The notes under the pieces: generated by a model
What the model saw: the letters and a program-made list of their open reading frames with translations, nothing else
Told to the model about the DNA's origin: nothing
Databases searched by the model: none
Part shown: positions 44,561 through 53,063 of the stretch, piece by piece
Layout: every line of letters starts with the position of its first letter
Position numbering within the stretch: position 1 is the stretch's first letter
DNA from: Sphaerisporangium krabiense
GTDB taxonomy: Bacteria > Actinomycetota > Actinomycetes > Streptosporangiales > Streptosporangiaceae
Direction of reading: 5' to 3'
Assembly: GCF_014200435.1 (NCBI RefSeq)
Contig: NZ_JACHBR010000001.1
Coordinates: 5,770,001-5,834,000, forward strand
DNA: 64,000 nucleotides
Program-made: the position numbers and the translations under genes

Positions 44561-44633
44561 TGCCCCGAGTGGGATTCGAACCCACACTTGATGGATTTTG
44601 AGGCCATTGACTCTGCCGTTGGTCTATCGGGGC
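44561..44633 (-). tRNA. tRNA-Leu(CAA)-like, short variable arm
   Basis: The 73-nt cloverleaf has acceptor stem GCCCCGA/TCGGGGC, D-stem GAC/GTC, a T-arm GTGGG-TTCGAAT-CCCAC, and discriminator A. The anticodon stem is ATGGC/TCCAT with one C-T mismatch next to the loop CTCAAAA, giving anticodon CAA (UUG, Leu). The variable region is only five bases, whereas bacterial tRNA-Leu normally has a long variable arm. No CCA is encoded. It lies between pyk and the ANTAR regulator, opposite in strand to both. Confidence 0.75.
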
Positions 44634-44683
44634 GCCGTGAGGCTCGTGCCCCTAATCTAGCGGACGTCGGTACCCTCTTGGTC

Positions 44684-45277
44684 GTGAGTACGCAGCGGCG
44701 AGTGGTGATCGCGGAAGACGAGGCACTGATCCGCCTCGACCTCAAGGAGATGCTGGAAGAGGAGGGCTATGCCGTCGTCGGCGAGGCCGGGGACGGCGAG
44801 GCGGCCGTCGGCATCGCCTTGGAGCAGCGTCCCGATCTGGTGATCCTGGACGTCAAGATGCCGATCCTGGACGGCATCTCGGCCGCCGAGCGCATCGTGT
44901 CCAAGCGCGTGGCGCCCTGCCTGATCCTGACGGCGTTCTCCCAGCGCGACCTGGTCGAGCGGGCCAGGGACGCCGGGGCCATGGCCTACCTGGTGAAACC
45001 GTTCACCAAGTCCGACCTGGTCCCCGCCATCGAGATGGCCGTCAGCCGCCATGTCGAGATCATCGCCCTGGAGAAGGAGGTCTCCACGCTCGGCGAGCGC
45101 CTGGAGACCCGCAAGCTCGTCGAGCGCGCCAAGGGCCTGCTGATGGCCCAGCACGGCTGGACCGAGCCCCAGGCGTTCCGCTGGATCCAGAAGGCCTCGA
45201 TGGACCGCCGCCTGAGCATGCGCCAGGTCGCCCAGGCGGTCGTCACCGACGCCGACACCGGCACCCCGCAAACCTGA
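44684..45277 (+). CDS. pdtaR: ANTAR-domain response regulator (PdtaR type)
   Basis: The 197-aa protein starts at GTG 44684; longer frames run through the tRNA. The receiver domain has VVIAEDEALIRLDLKEML, phosphoacceptor Asp in LVILDVKMPILDG, the Thr in LILTAFSQ and the Lys in YLVKPFTKSDL. The C-terminal ANTAR RNA-binding domain reads RKLVERAKGLLMAQHGWTEP to MRQVAQAVV. PdtaR homologues act as antiterminators controlled by a PdtaS kinase, which is not nearby. Confidence 0.94.
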   Translation: MSTQRRVVIAEDEALIRLDLKEMLEEEGYAVVGEAGDGEAAVGIALEQRPDLVILDVKMPILDGISAAERIVSKRVAPCLILTAFSQRDLVERARDAGAMAYLVKPFTKSDLVPAIEMAVSRHVEIIALEKEVSTLGERLETRKLVERAKGLLMAQHGWTEPQAFRWIQKASMDRRLSMRQVAQAVVTDADTGTPQT

Positions 45278-45285
45278 CCCGCCCT

Positions 45286-45314
45286 CGCGCCGGCCTGCGG
45301 GCCGGGCCGGCGCG
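45286..45314. terminator. Bidirectional hairpin between convergent genes
   Basis: CGCGCCGGCC (45286-45295) pairs with GGCCGGCGCG (45305-45314) between the regulator stop (45277) and the convergent FtsX-ECD gene stop (45350). Confidence 0.6.
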
Positions 45315-45349
45315 GGAGCCGAGGCGGCCGGCCCTGCCGGGCCGCGTGC

Positions 45350-46267
45350 CTACGCCGGGTCGAGCGCCTCCACGAGGCGCACGCCTGGCATGTTCTGGAC
45401 GGCCTCGCCGACGGTCCTGATGACCCGGCGGTCGGTCAGCTTGACGTAGAACGCCTCTTCCAGGGGCTCCCGGGTGACCATCGGGTCGCCGCGGGGGGTG
45501 GTGTCGTCGGTCGCGTAGTGGGCGGCCACCTTGGCGACATGGGGGCGGTCCTCGAAGTAGATCTTCTCCACGCCCTCGATGTCCCAGAGCAGATCGACGA
45601 TGTCCTGTTTCTGCGCCTCGCTGATCGGCGGGTCGTTCACGCTGGTGCAGTCCATGCCCGGCTCGTTCGGGCATAACCGGATCACCACGTCCGCCTTGCC
45701 CGGCCAGAAGCCCGGCGTGCCCGGAAGGACGTCCCGTACCCCGAGGATGGACCTGGCACGTTCGGCGGCACGTGGGTAGTCCTCCCGCCGTGCCAGGTGC
45801 CCGACCAGATATCGCACGTAGACGACATCAGTGTCGCGGACGTTGTTCCTCTCCAGGAGCTGCGGCATCCATATGTCCTTCTCCTGTACGTTCCCGGGGT
45901 CGAAGAACCGGATGGAGGTGACTCCGGTGGCGGCCCGCACGGCGGCGCCCACGGCGGCCGGGTCCTTCGCCGCCGCGTCCCCCTCGGCCGGGCAGTCGGG
46001 GAGACGGGGGTGGCACAGGGCGACCATGATCTCGGGACGCTCCGGCCAGGGGCCGTCCGGGGGAGGGAGCGGTCTGCGGGACAGGTCGCGCAGGTACCAG
46101 GAGCCCGCCCCGGCCGCGCAGACCACCAGCGTGGCCGCCACGCATACGGCCAGCGCGCGGCGGCGGGCGAGGATCCAGGCGTGCAGACGGGCACCGCGCT
46201 CGGAGACCTCGCCGAACGATAACTCCTCGGGTTCCGGCGGATCGGGATGATTGTCCACGGCGTTCAC
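45350..46267 (-). CDS. Membrane-anchored protein with tandem FtsX-extracellular-domain modules
   Basis: This 305-aa protein has a cytoplasmic start, one membrane helix (ALAVCVAATLVVCAAGAGSWYL, about 40-60) and an extracytoplasmic region with two similar modules. Each has a Cys pair (LCHPRLPDC; LCPNEPGMDC), a helix ending in GVTSIRFFD or GVEKIYFED, and the second ends EEAFYVKLTDRRVIRTVGEA, the FtsX ECD signature. In FtsEX this domain activates cell-wall hydrolases. Here the FtsX permease helices and FtsE are absent, so it is a stand-alone ECD protein of unknown partner. Confidence 0.75.
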   Translation of the reverse strand: MNAVDNHPDPPEPEELSFGEVSERGARLHAWILARRRALAVCVAATLVVCAAGAGSWYLRDLSRRPLPPPDGPWPERPEIMVALCHPRLPDCPAEGDAAAKDPAAVGAAVRAATGVTSIRFFDPGNVQEKDIWMPQLLERNNVRDTDVVYVRYLVGHLARREDYPRAAERARSILGVRDVLPGTPGFWPGKADVVIRLCPNEPGMDCTSVNDPPISEAQKQDIVDLLWDIEGVEKIYFEDRPHVAKVAAHYATDDTTPRGDPMVTREPLEEAFYVKLTDRRVIRTVGEAVQNMPGVRLVEALDPA

Positions 46268-46654
46268 TTTGGGCGAGATGACGAGATGCGGGCAACCGAT
46301 TCGGGAACACCGGACAGAGGGCTGTGATCTTCGTTACGTTTTCGCACCAGGGATGCACCCAGCGTGTCAAGATTCCGGTGCCGGTCGTGTCAAGCACGGA
46401 CGCCGGCCCTCTGCGGGCCGGTCTCCGGGCGGGGCGCGGAGGGGCCACCCATGCCGCCCCGCCCCATGTGACCTTTACTTTTCGAGTCGATCGCCGAAGA
46501 GGACCGGTGTGATAACGAAGCGGTAACGTGATGTGACTCTGTACCGACCTGTGACTTGTGCTGGGTGTAATGCCGTCAATGACCCCTGGCCAGATCGCCA
46601 GGGGGGCACTGTGAACCCGATCCCGACACGGGATCAGGCGAAAGGAAGGCAACC
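46268..46654. promoter_or_regulatory. 387-bp divergent intergenic region before the liv operon
   Basis: No gene is seen. Two TAAC-type boxes are visible: ATAAC-GAAGCG-GTAAC at 46511-46526 (a direct repeat with six-base spacing, like GlnR or MtrA sites) and GTTAC near 46334 in the opposite sense. A perfect hairpin, CCCCTGGC (46583-46590) with GCCAGGGG (46597-46604), lies in the livJ 5' leader. The region is AT-richer than its surroundings. Confidence 0.4.
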
Positions 46655-47848
46655 TTGCGGCCCAAGATTGCTCGCCTCGGGGGCGTGCTCGCCGTCGGTG
46701 TGGCACTTACCGTTGGTCTCGCCGCATGTGGCGGGTCGGAAGAACCGGGCGGGGGCAGCTCCGGCTCGGCGGCCGCGCCCTCCACGCTCAAGATCGGCTT
46801 TATGGGCGACCTGTCGGGCGAGAACTCCGGCATCGTCATTCCCCCCAAGAACGGGGCGCTGCTGGCGGTCGACGAGTACAACGCCACCAACCCCAAGGTC
46901 AAGCTTGAGCTGGTCACCTACGACAGCCGCGGTGACGCCACCACGGCCGTGAACCTGGCCCAGAAGGGCATCAAGGACGACAAGATCGTCGCCCTGGTGG
47001 GTCCCGCCTTCTCCGGTGAGTCCAAGCAGGCCGTCCCGGTGCTGGAGGAGGCGAAGATCCCGAACATCTCCGCCTCGGCCACCGCGGTGGACCTGGCCAA
47101 GCAGGGCTGGAAGTACTGGCACCGCGTCGTCCCCAACGACGGCGTGCAGGGCCCGGCCATCGCCGACTTCATCGTCGGGGCCGCCGCGGCCAAGAACGTG
47201 GTCGTCGTGGACGACAAGTCCGAGTACGGCAAGGGACTCGCCGACGCGGTCCGCACCCAGCTCAAGGCCAAGGGTGTCACCCCGGCCGACGACGCGCTCG
47301 ACCCGGCCGCCACCGACTACTCCTCCACGGTCAACAAGGTCAGTTCGGCGAAGCCGGACGCGATCTTCTTCGGTGGTTACTACGCCGCGGCCGGCAAGCT
47401 GCTCAAGCAGCTCCGTGACAAGGGCGTGACGGCGAAGTTCTTCTCCGGCGACGGCTCGCTGGACAAGGGCATCATCGAGAGCGCCGGCTCCGCGCAGGCC
47501 GAGGGCGCCCTCATCGGCTGCCCCTGCCGCATCCCGACCGCCGCCGAGACCGACGAGAAGGTCAAGAAGTTCGCGGCCGACTACAAGGCCAAGTTCGGCG
47601 CCGACCCGCTGATCTACGCGACCGAGGGCTACGACGCCATGACGGCGTTCACCAAGGCCCTGGCCGGCGGCGCCACCACGTCCGACGCCATCAACGAGGC
47701 GATCGGCAAGTCGGACTTCGAGGGCATCTCCAAGCACATCAAGTTCGACCCGAACGGCGAGCCCGCGGCGAAGTCGATCTACATGTACCAGGTCAAGGGA
47801 GGCCAGATCGGCCTGCTCGGCGACACGACGACGGCCAAGCTCGGCTGA
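46655..47848 (+). CDS. Branched-chain amino acid ABC transporter substrate-binding lipoprotein
   Basis: The 397-aa lipoprotein starts at TTG 46655 with GAAAGGAAGG upstream. Lipobox VGLAAC places the lipid Cys at 25, followed by a Gly/Ser-rich linker. The periplasmic-binding type-1 domain shows LKIGFMGDLSGENSGIVIPP, LELVTYDSRGDATTAVNLAQ, VALVGPAFSGESKQAVPVLE and FFSGDGSLDKGI. It is the first gene of the complete five-gene LIV-type importer. Confidence 0.93.
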   Translation: MRPKIARLGGVLAVGVALTVGLAACGGSEEPGGGSSGSAAAPSTLKIGFMGDLSGENSGIVIPPKNGALLAVDEYNATNPKVKLELVTYDSRGDATTAVNLAQKGIKDDKIVALVGPAFSGESKQAVPVLEEAKIPNISASATAVDLAKQGWKYWHRVVPNDGVQGPAIADFIVGAAAAKNVVVVDDKSEYGKGLADAVRTQLKAKGVTPADDALDPAATDYSSTVNKVSSAKPDAIFFGGYYAAAGKLLKQLRDKGVTAKFFSGDGSLDKGIIESAGSAQAEGALIGCPCRIPTAAETDEKVKKFAADYKAKFGADPLIYATEGYDAMTAFTKALAGGATTSDAINEAIGKSDFEGISKHIKFDPNGEPAAKSIYMYQVKGGQIGLLGDTTTAKLG

Positions 47849-47948
47849 CGGACCACAGTTACCGGCCAGGTAGAGGGGGGCGGGAACGCCGTGCGCGATC
47901 CCGCCCCCTCCCCTTCCCGAGGGAAGGCTCCCCTGAAAGCGATACTCC

Positions 47949-48917
47949 GTGTTCGATAACCTTCTCGGTTCTTTCTGGCCGTACACGATCGACGGCCTCA
48001 TCCTGGGCGCGATCTACGGCCTAGTCGCCCTCGGCTACACGATGGTCTACGGCGTCCTGCGCCTCATCAACTTCGCGCACTCCGAGATCTTCATGATCGG
48101 CACCATGGCGTCGGCGTTCGTGGTGATGACCCTCGGTTTCACCGAGCCGCTCACCGGCTTCGCCCTCGTCGGCGGCCTGCTGCTGATGCTGCTCGCCGGA
48201 GGCGCCGCCTCGGCCGGCTCGGCCATGCTGCTGGAACGCATCGCCTACCGCCCGCTGCGCAAACGCGGCGCCTCCCGCCTGGCCGCGCTCATCTCGGCCA
48301 TCGGCGCATCGCTGTTCCTCCAGGAGCTCTTCGCCCTGGTGATCATCCCGCACGTGTTCAACCGTCCGCAGCAGGGCCGTAACCAGATGGGCGTCGCGCG
48401 CATCATGGAGAAGGAGACCCTGTTCACGATCGGCGGCGCGCAGGTCCGGGTCGACCAGGTCCTGATCTTCGTCGCGGCGATCGGCATGATGATCCTGCTC
48501 GATCTGCTCGTCAACCGCACCAAGATCGGCCGTGGTATCCGGGCGACCTCGCAGGACCCCGAGACCGCGGTCCTGATGGGCGTCGACATCGACAAGATCG
48601 TGCGGGTGACGTTCCTGATCGGCGGCCTGATGGCCGGCGTCGCGGGCGCGCTGTTCATCCTCCAGTTCGAGGTCACCAAGTTCTCCATCGGCTTCCTGCT
48701 CGGCATCAAGGCGTTCACCGCCGCGGTGCTCGGCGGCATCGGCAACCTACGCGGAGCGCTGGTCGGCGGCCTGTTCCTCGGTCTCATCGAGAACTACGGC
48801 GCCGCCGTCTTCGGCTCGGGATGGAAGGATGTCATCGCGTTCACGATCCTCGTCCTGGTCCTGATGTTCCGGCCCACCGGCATCCTCGGTGAATCACTCC
48901 AGCAGGCGCGCGCATGA
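47949..48917 (+). CDS. livH: Branched-chain amino acid ABC transporter permease (LivH)
   Basis: The 322-aa permease has eight or so membrane helices and LivH landmarks: LILGAIYGLVALGYTMVYGV, LRLINFAHSEIFMIGTMASA, RGIRATSQDPETAVLMGVDI and KAFTAAVLGGIGNLRGALVG. GTG start at 47949; stop overlaps the livM ATG. The 100-base gap after livJ may allow separate expression levels. Confidence 0.95.
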   Translation: MFDNLLGSFWPYTIDGLILGAIYGLVALGYTMVYGVLRLINFAHSEIFMIGTMASAFVVMTLGFTEPLTGFALVGGLLLMLLAGGAASAGSAMLLERIAYRPLRKRGASRLAALISAIGASLFLQELFALVIIPHVFNRPQQGRNQMGVARIMEKETLFTIGGAQVRVDQVLIFVAAIGMMILLDLLVNRTKIGRGIRATSQDPETAVLMGVDIDKIVRVTFLIGGLMAGVAGALFILQFEVTKFSIGFLLGIKAFTAAVLGGIGNLRGALVGGLFLGLIENYGAAVFGSGWKDVIAFTILVLVLMFRPTGILGESLQQARA

Positions 48918-50059
48918 GCACGAACTCGATCACCACACGCAGGAACGCCGTCGGTTCGTTCCTCGACCGCATCCGCGACCGCTGGGCGACCGCGCCCGGC
49001 TGGCAGCGCTGGACGGTCTACGTCCTGCTCTTCATCGGGGCGCTGCTGCTGCCGTCGGAGTCCATCGGCTCCTTCATGTCGCCCTACGCCGACTGGGCGA
49101 GCGTGCTGTTCTTCCCCATCGGCACCTACGTCCTGCTCGCGATCGGCCTCAACGTCGTGGTCGGGCAGGCGGGCCTGCTGGACCTCGGCTACGTCGCGTT
49201 CTTCGCCATCGGCGGGTACTCGATGGCCATGCTGGGCACCAAGGTCGGCCTGAACTTCTGGGAGATCATGGTCGTCGGCGTCGTGCTGTCGGCGATCTCC
49301 GGCATCGTGCTCGGCGGGCCCACGCTGCGGCTGCGCGGCGACTATCTGGCGATCGTCACGCTCGGCTTCGGTGAGATCGTCCGGCAGACGGCCGAGAACA
49401 CCGACGCGATCGGCGGCCCCCGCGGCATCGCCGGCATCCCGCACCCGCCGAGCTTCGAGGCCATCGAGATCTTCGGCGTCCAGCCCTTCAAGTACGGCGT
49501 GCTCGACCCCCGGCCGTACTACTACCTGCTGGTCGTCCTCGCGACGCTCATCATCATCTTCGTGAAGCGGTGGGAGAAGAGCCGGGTCGGCCGCGCGTGG
49601 GCCGCGATCCGCGAGGACGAGGACGCCGCCGAGGTCATGGGCGTGCCGACCTTCAAGTTCAAGCTCCTGGCCTTCGCGATCGGCGCCTCGATCGGCGGGG
49701 CGATGGGCGTGATGTGGGCCGGCAAGACGATCTCGATCAACCCGAACGACTTCCTGTTCATGCTGTCGGCGACCATCCTCGCCGCGGTCGTGCTCGGCGG
49801 CTCGGGCAACATCCCCGGCGTCATGCTGGGGGCGTTCCTCGTCGCGTGGCTGCCCGAGCGGTTCCGCGGCCTGTCCGACTACCGCATCCTGGTCTTCGGC
49901 GCCGCGATCGTCGCGCTCATGATCTTCCGTCCCGAGGGCCTGCTGCCGTCACGCAGACGGAAGGCCGAGCTGGCCGAGGGCACCGGTGGCATGGGAAGCA
50001 TGGGCGCCGAGGTCCCGGGTCCCGAGACCCAGGCCGCGGCCGAGGGAGCAGCCAAATGA
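48914..50059 (+). CDS. livM: Branched-chain amino acid ABC transporter permease (LivM)
   Basis: The 381-aa partner permease has an N-terminal cytoplasmic stretch, then NVVVGQAGLLDLGYVAFFAI, LGGPTLRLRGDYLAIVTLGF, WAAIREDEDAAEVMGVPTFK and VVLGGSGNIPGVMLGAFLVA, all typical of LivM. A C-terminal tail of about 35 residues is Gly/Ala/Glu-rich. ATG overlaps livH, and its stop overlaps the livG ATG. Confidence 0.95.
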   Translation: MSTNSITTRRNAVGSFLDRIRDRWATAPGWQRWTVYVLLFIGALLLPSESIGSFMSPYADWASVLFFPIGTYVLLAIGLNVVVGQAGLLDLGYVAFFAIGGYSMAMLGTKVGLNFWEIMVVGVVLSAISGIVLGGPTLRLRGDYLAIVTLGFGEIVRQTAENTDAIGGPRGIAGIPHPPSFEAIEIFGVQPFKYGVLDPRPYYYLLVVLATLIIIFVKRWEKSRVGRAWAAIREDEDAAEVMGVPTFKFKLLAFAIGASIGGAMGVMWAGKTISINPNDFLFMLSATILAAVVLGGSGNIPGVMLGAFLVAWLPERFRGLSDYRILVFGAAIVALMIFRPEGLLPSRRRKAELAEGTGGMGSMGAEVPGPETQAAAEGAAK

Positions 50060-50838
50060 CCGATCCACGCCCGCTCCTCGAACTGCAGAACGTCAAGATG
50101 CAGTTCGGCGGCGTCGTCGCGCTGCGCGACGTGGAGCTGACCATCAACGAGGGCGAGATCTTCGCCCTCATCGGGCCGAACGGCGCCGGCAAGACGACCG
50201 TGTTCAACGTCGTCACCGGCGTCTACCGCCCCACCTCCGGCATGGTGGTGTTCGACGGCGACCGTATCGACGGAATGAAGCGGTACAAGGTCACCAAGCG
50301 CGGTGTCGCCCGTACGTTCCAGAACATCCGGCTGTTCCACAACATGTCAGCGCTGGAGAACGTGATGGTGGGGGCCGACGCCCACCACCGCGCGGGCATG
50401 GTCAGCGCGGCGCTCGGCCTGCCGTGGCACCGCCACGAGGAGCGCGACGGCAAGGCCATGGCGCTGGAACTGCTGGAGTTCGTGGGCATCCCGCACCGCG
50501 CCGAGGAGACCGCCAAGAACCTGCCCTACGGCGACCAGCGCAGGCTGGAGATCGCCCGGGCGCTGGCGACCAAGCCCAAGCTGCTGCTGCTGGACGAGCC
50601 CGCGGCGGGCATGAACCCCGCGGAGAAGGAGTCCCTGCAGGGGCTGATCCGCAAGATCCGCGACGGCGGCCGCACGGTGCTGCTCATCGAGCACGACATG
50701 GCCCTGGTCATGGGCATCAGCGACCGCATCGCGGTGCTGGACTTCGGCCAGAAGATCGCCGACGGTCTCCCGGCCGAGGTGCAGAACGACCCGCGGGTCA
50801 TCGAGGCGTACTTGGGAGCTCCGGCAGATGCTTCTTGA
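50056..50838 (+). CDS. livG: Branched-chain amino acid ABC transporter ATPase (LivG)
   Basis: The 260-aa ATPase has Walker A GPNGAGKTTVFNVVTG, the family sequence GVARTFQNIRLFHNMSALEN, a signature YGDQRRLEIARAL, Walker B LLLLDEPAAGMNPAE and switch His in LLIEHDMALVM. The C-terminus (NDPRVIEAYLGAPA) is typical for LivG. It overlaps livF by 11 bases. Confidence 0.95.
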   Translation: MTDPRPLLELQNVKMQFGGVVALRDVELTINEGEIFALIGPNGAGKTTVFNVVTGVYRPTSGMVVFDGDRIDGMKRYKVTKRGVARTFQNIRLFHNMSALENVMVGADAHHRAGMVSAALGLPWHRHEERDGKAMALELLEFVGIPHRAEETAKNLPYGDQRRLEIARALATKPKLLLLDEPAAGMNPAEKESLQGLIRKIRDGGRTVLLIEHDMALVMGISDRIAVLDFGQKIADGLPAEVQNDPRVIEAYLGAPADAS

Positions 50839-51559
50839 AGTCAAGGACATGCGCGTCCATTACGGCAAGATCGAGGCCATCAAGGGCATCTCGCTGGAGG
50901 TCGCCGAGGGTGAGATCGTCACGCTCATCGGCGCCAACGGGGCCGGCAAGACCACGACCCTGAAGACCATCTCGGGGCTGCGGGCGCTGACCTCGGGCAC
51001 CGTCACCTTCGACGGCGCCGACATCAGCAAGATGCCCGGCCACAAGCGGGTGCTGGCCGGCATCGGCCAGTCACCCGAGGGCCGGGGGGTGTTCCCGGGC
51101 ATGACCGTCACCGAGAACCTCCTCATGGGCGCCTACACCCGCACCGGCGACCTGACCAAGGACCTCGACGAGGTCTTCGAGCTGTTCCCCCGGCTGGCCG
51201 AGCGCAGGAACCAGGCCGGCGGCACGATGTCGGGCGGCGAGCAGCAGATGGTCGCCATCGGGCGCGCGCTGATGAGCAAGCCCAAGGTGCTGCTGCTGGA
51301 CGAGCCGTCGATGGGCCTGGCCCCGATGCTGGTCGCCCAGATCTTCTCGATCATCAAGACGATCAACGAGCGGGGCACCACCGTCCTGCTGGTCGAGCAG
51401 AACGCCCAGCAGGCCCTGCAACTGGCGCACCGCGCCTACGTCCTGGAGACCGGCAAGGTGGTCAAGTCCGCCCCGGCGGCCGACCTTCTCAACGACCCGC
51501 AGGTGCGCGCGGCGTACCTGGGCGGCGAGTTCGGGCAGGCCGAGTCCGGCAAGAGCTGA
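50828..51559 (+). CDS. livF: Branched-chain amino acid ABC transporter ATPase (LivF)
   Basis: The 243-aa ATPase has Walker A GANGAGKTTTLKTISG, LAGIGQSPEGRGVFPGMTVT (LivF-type Q-loop), signature MSGGEQQMVAIGRALM, Walker B LLLLDEPSMGLAPMLV and VLLVEQNAQQALQLAHRAYV in place of the classical switch His, as usual in LivF. Last gene of the operon before a strong bidirectional terminator. Confidence 0.95.
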   Translation: MLLEVKDMRVHYGKIEAIKGISLEVAEGEIVTLIGANGAGKTTTLKTISGLRALTSGTVTFDGADISKMPGHKRVLAGIGQSPEGRGVFPGMTVTENLLMGAYTRTGDLTKDLDEVFELFPRLAERRNQAGGTMSGGEQQMVAIGRALMSKPKVLLLDEPSMGLAPMLVAQIFSIIKTINERGTTVLLVEQNAQQALQLAHRAYVLETGKVVKSAPAADLLNDPQVRAAYLGGEFGQAESGKS

Positions 51560-51586
51560 GCACGCGACGGGCCGGGCACGGCGACG

Positions 51587-51617
51587 AGGCTCTTCCGGGG
51601 CACGCCCGGAAGAGCCT
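51587..51617. terminator. Bidirectional terminator between livF and the Cys-peptide cluster
   Basis: AGGCTCTTCCGGG (51587-51599) pairs perfectly over 13 bp with CCCGGAAGAGCCT (51605-51617). It serves the plus-strand liv operon and the minus-strand peptide gene ending at 51660. Confidence 0.8.
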
Positions 51618-51659
51618 CCTCTGTTCCCGGGTCAGCGCCGGGAACGGATCATCCGGCGT

Positions 51660-51866
51660 CTAGCAGGTGATCGAGGTCTGGTAGCAGGGCTGGCAGTCGT
51701 ACGGCCCGCCGGCGGCGCCCCTCCAGCAGCAGGTGCGGTACCAGTAGTACCTGATGAGGCCGGCCTGGCAGCCGCAGGTCTGGGTGAAGCAGTCCGCCGC
51801 CTTGGCGGCGACGTGAGGCACCACGCGGGCGAGCATCCGGTCGCTGATCTTGCCTAAGAGCGTCAT
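51660..51866 (-). CDS. Cys-rich secreted peptide precursor A (68 aa, 8 Cys)
   Basis: Start ATG 51866 with GAGAGGAAC upstream; an upstream in-frame start is rejected because this one aligns exactly with the two sister peptides. The leader has Ile7-Ser8-Asp9-Arg10, Pro17 and Ala21-Lys-Ala23, then the first Cys at 26. The core has CFTQTCGCQA, a Tyr/Trp-rich YYWYRTCCW, GGPYDCQPCY and a final Cys68; Cys are at 26, 31, 33, 46, 47, 58, 61 and 68. Ala-x-Ala two residues before the first core Cys looks like a signal-peptidase site, matching the S26 gene 118 bases upstream. The leader is amphipathic rather than a clear Sec signal. Core function unknown (bacteriocin, signal or structural peptide are all possible). 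Confidence 0.8.
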   Translation of the reverse strand: MTLLGKISDRMLARVVPHVAAKAADCFTQTCGCQAGLIRYYWYRTCCWRGAAGGPYDCQPCYQTSITC

Positions 51867-51984
51867 GGAGGTTCCTCTCTGGGTTGGCACGGCCCGCCGG
51901 GTGGAGTACCCGGACGGAGGACGGACCGCCGCGCTGGGATGGGTCGCGGGATCCACGGGTCGGGCACGGGGCGCTGCGTCGTCG

Positions 51985-52482
51985 CTATGTCCTCGCTATG
52001 TCTCTGTCATGCATCACCACCCCTACGATCTGCTCCCGGCGCAGGTAGCCGTAGGTCCGGGAGTCCGCACTGAACCGCGGATTGTCGCCCGCCACGACGA
52101 TCTTCCCGGGCGGTACCACGTCCCCGGGGGAGTCGTGCAGGGCCTGGAACCCGGCGCGGGGCACCCGATCGCCCGGGACCGCGACGATCCGCTTGATCAG
52201 GTGCCCCCCGCCGAGGGGAGGCAGGACGCGCCCGGCGGCGGCCGCGTCCGGCGGGAGCGCCGCGAACACCTCCTCCGGGGTCGCGCTCCGCAGGACGACG
52301 ACGTCGCCCGCGCGGACGGCGCGCAACGCCCACCTGCGGGCGATCAGCCGGTCGCCCGGCCGGAACGTGGGCGCCATGCTGACGCCGTCGACGGTGACGA
52401 CGAGGAAGCAGCGGCGCAGTGCGGTGACGAGAAGGGCGATCAGGACGGTGGCGGTCACGACGGGGATGACGGGCATGGTCAT
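51985..52482 (-). CDS. S26-family signal peptidase of peptide cassette B
   Basis: The 165-aa protein starts at ATG 52482 (or 52476). One N-terminal membrane helix (residues 5-22) is followed by the S26 boxes: Ser35 in VDGVSMAPTFRPGDRLIARR, Lys97 in HLIKRIVAVPGD, and GDNPRFSADSRTYGYL (box E). It is the smaller Gram-positive/LepB-like form. It sits between mauE and peptide A in the same direction, so it probably removes the peptide leaders at their conserved Ala-x-Ala. Length and catalytic dyad look intact. Confidence 0.88.
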   Translation of the reverse strand: MTMPVIPVVTATVLIALLVTALRRCFLVVTVDGVSMAPTFRPGDRLIARRWALRAVRAGDVVVLRSATPEEVFAALPPDAAAAGRVLPPLGGGHLIKRIVAVPGDRVPRAGFQALHDSPGDVVPPGKIVVAGDNPRFSADSRTYGYLRREQIVGVVMHDRDIART

Positions 52483-52517
52483 GGTCCTGCCATGTCGGGG
52501 GAGTGGGGGGGCACGGA

Positions 52518-53060
52518 TCAGCGTGACCGCGGGGACAGGCCTTCCGGCCGGAAGAGGTCCACGATCTCGTCGAGCATGACGACGACGATCGCGACGACGC
52601 CCGCCGTCGCGGCCACCAGGGCGAGGGCGCCCGGGTCGGCCGGCGCGGGGCCGGTGGACGCCGCGACGAGCCCGGTGACCGCGACGAGGGCGAGCACGGC
52701 GTTCCTCACGACGTGGTGAGGTCCCATCGGGGCGCCCGAGGGGCCGAAGCACCGGCACCGCACGCTCACGCGCCTTCTGAGCACGGCGACGATACTCGCG
52801 GTGAAGGCGGCCAGCAGCGCCGCGGCCAGCAGGAAGCCCAGGCGGGCCGTCCCCGGCGCGAGGAGCAGCGCCGGGACCGTGAGCTCCGCCGCGACGACCG
52901 CCGCCGCCACCAGCCGCGCCGTGCCGCGGGACAGGGGCCGCAGCTCGCGGATCGTCGCGACGAAGCCGGCGGCGGCCCCCCGTCCGATGATCTTGCTCGC
53001 GGCGGCGAAGGCGAACGTCAGGCCGATGAGGCAACGGCAGGCGATCTCCAGGTAGGTCAT
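52518..53060 (-). CDS. MauE/DoxX-like membrane protein of cassette B
   Basis: This 180-aa protein has four membrane segments (LEIACRCLIGLTFAFAAASK, then about 50-68, 74-92 and 115-160 with a fifth possible). The redox motif RCRCFGPSG has Cys102 and Cys104; two more Cys occur in the first helix (Cys8, Cys10). It begins three bases after the ABC transporter stop. MauE is needed for light-chain maturation in methylamine dehydrogenase; here it likely supplies oxidising power through the adjacent MauD-like thioredoxin to the Cys-rich peptides. It aligns from residue 1 with the MauE of cassette A. Confidence 0.87.
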   Translation of the reverse strand: MTYLEIACRCLIGLTFAFAAASKIIGRGAAAGFVATIRELRPLSRGTARLVAAAVVAAELTVPALLLAPGTARLGFLLAAALLAAFTASIVAVLRRRVSVRCRCFGPSGAPMGPHHVVRNAVLALVAVTGLVAASTGPAPADPGALALVAATAGVVAIVVVMLDEIVDLFRPEGLSPRSR

Positions 53061-53063
53061 GGC

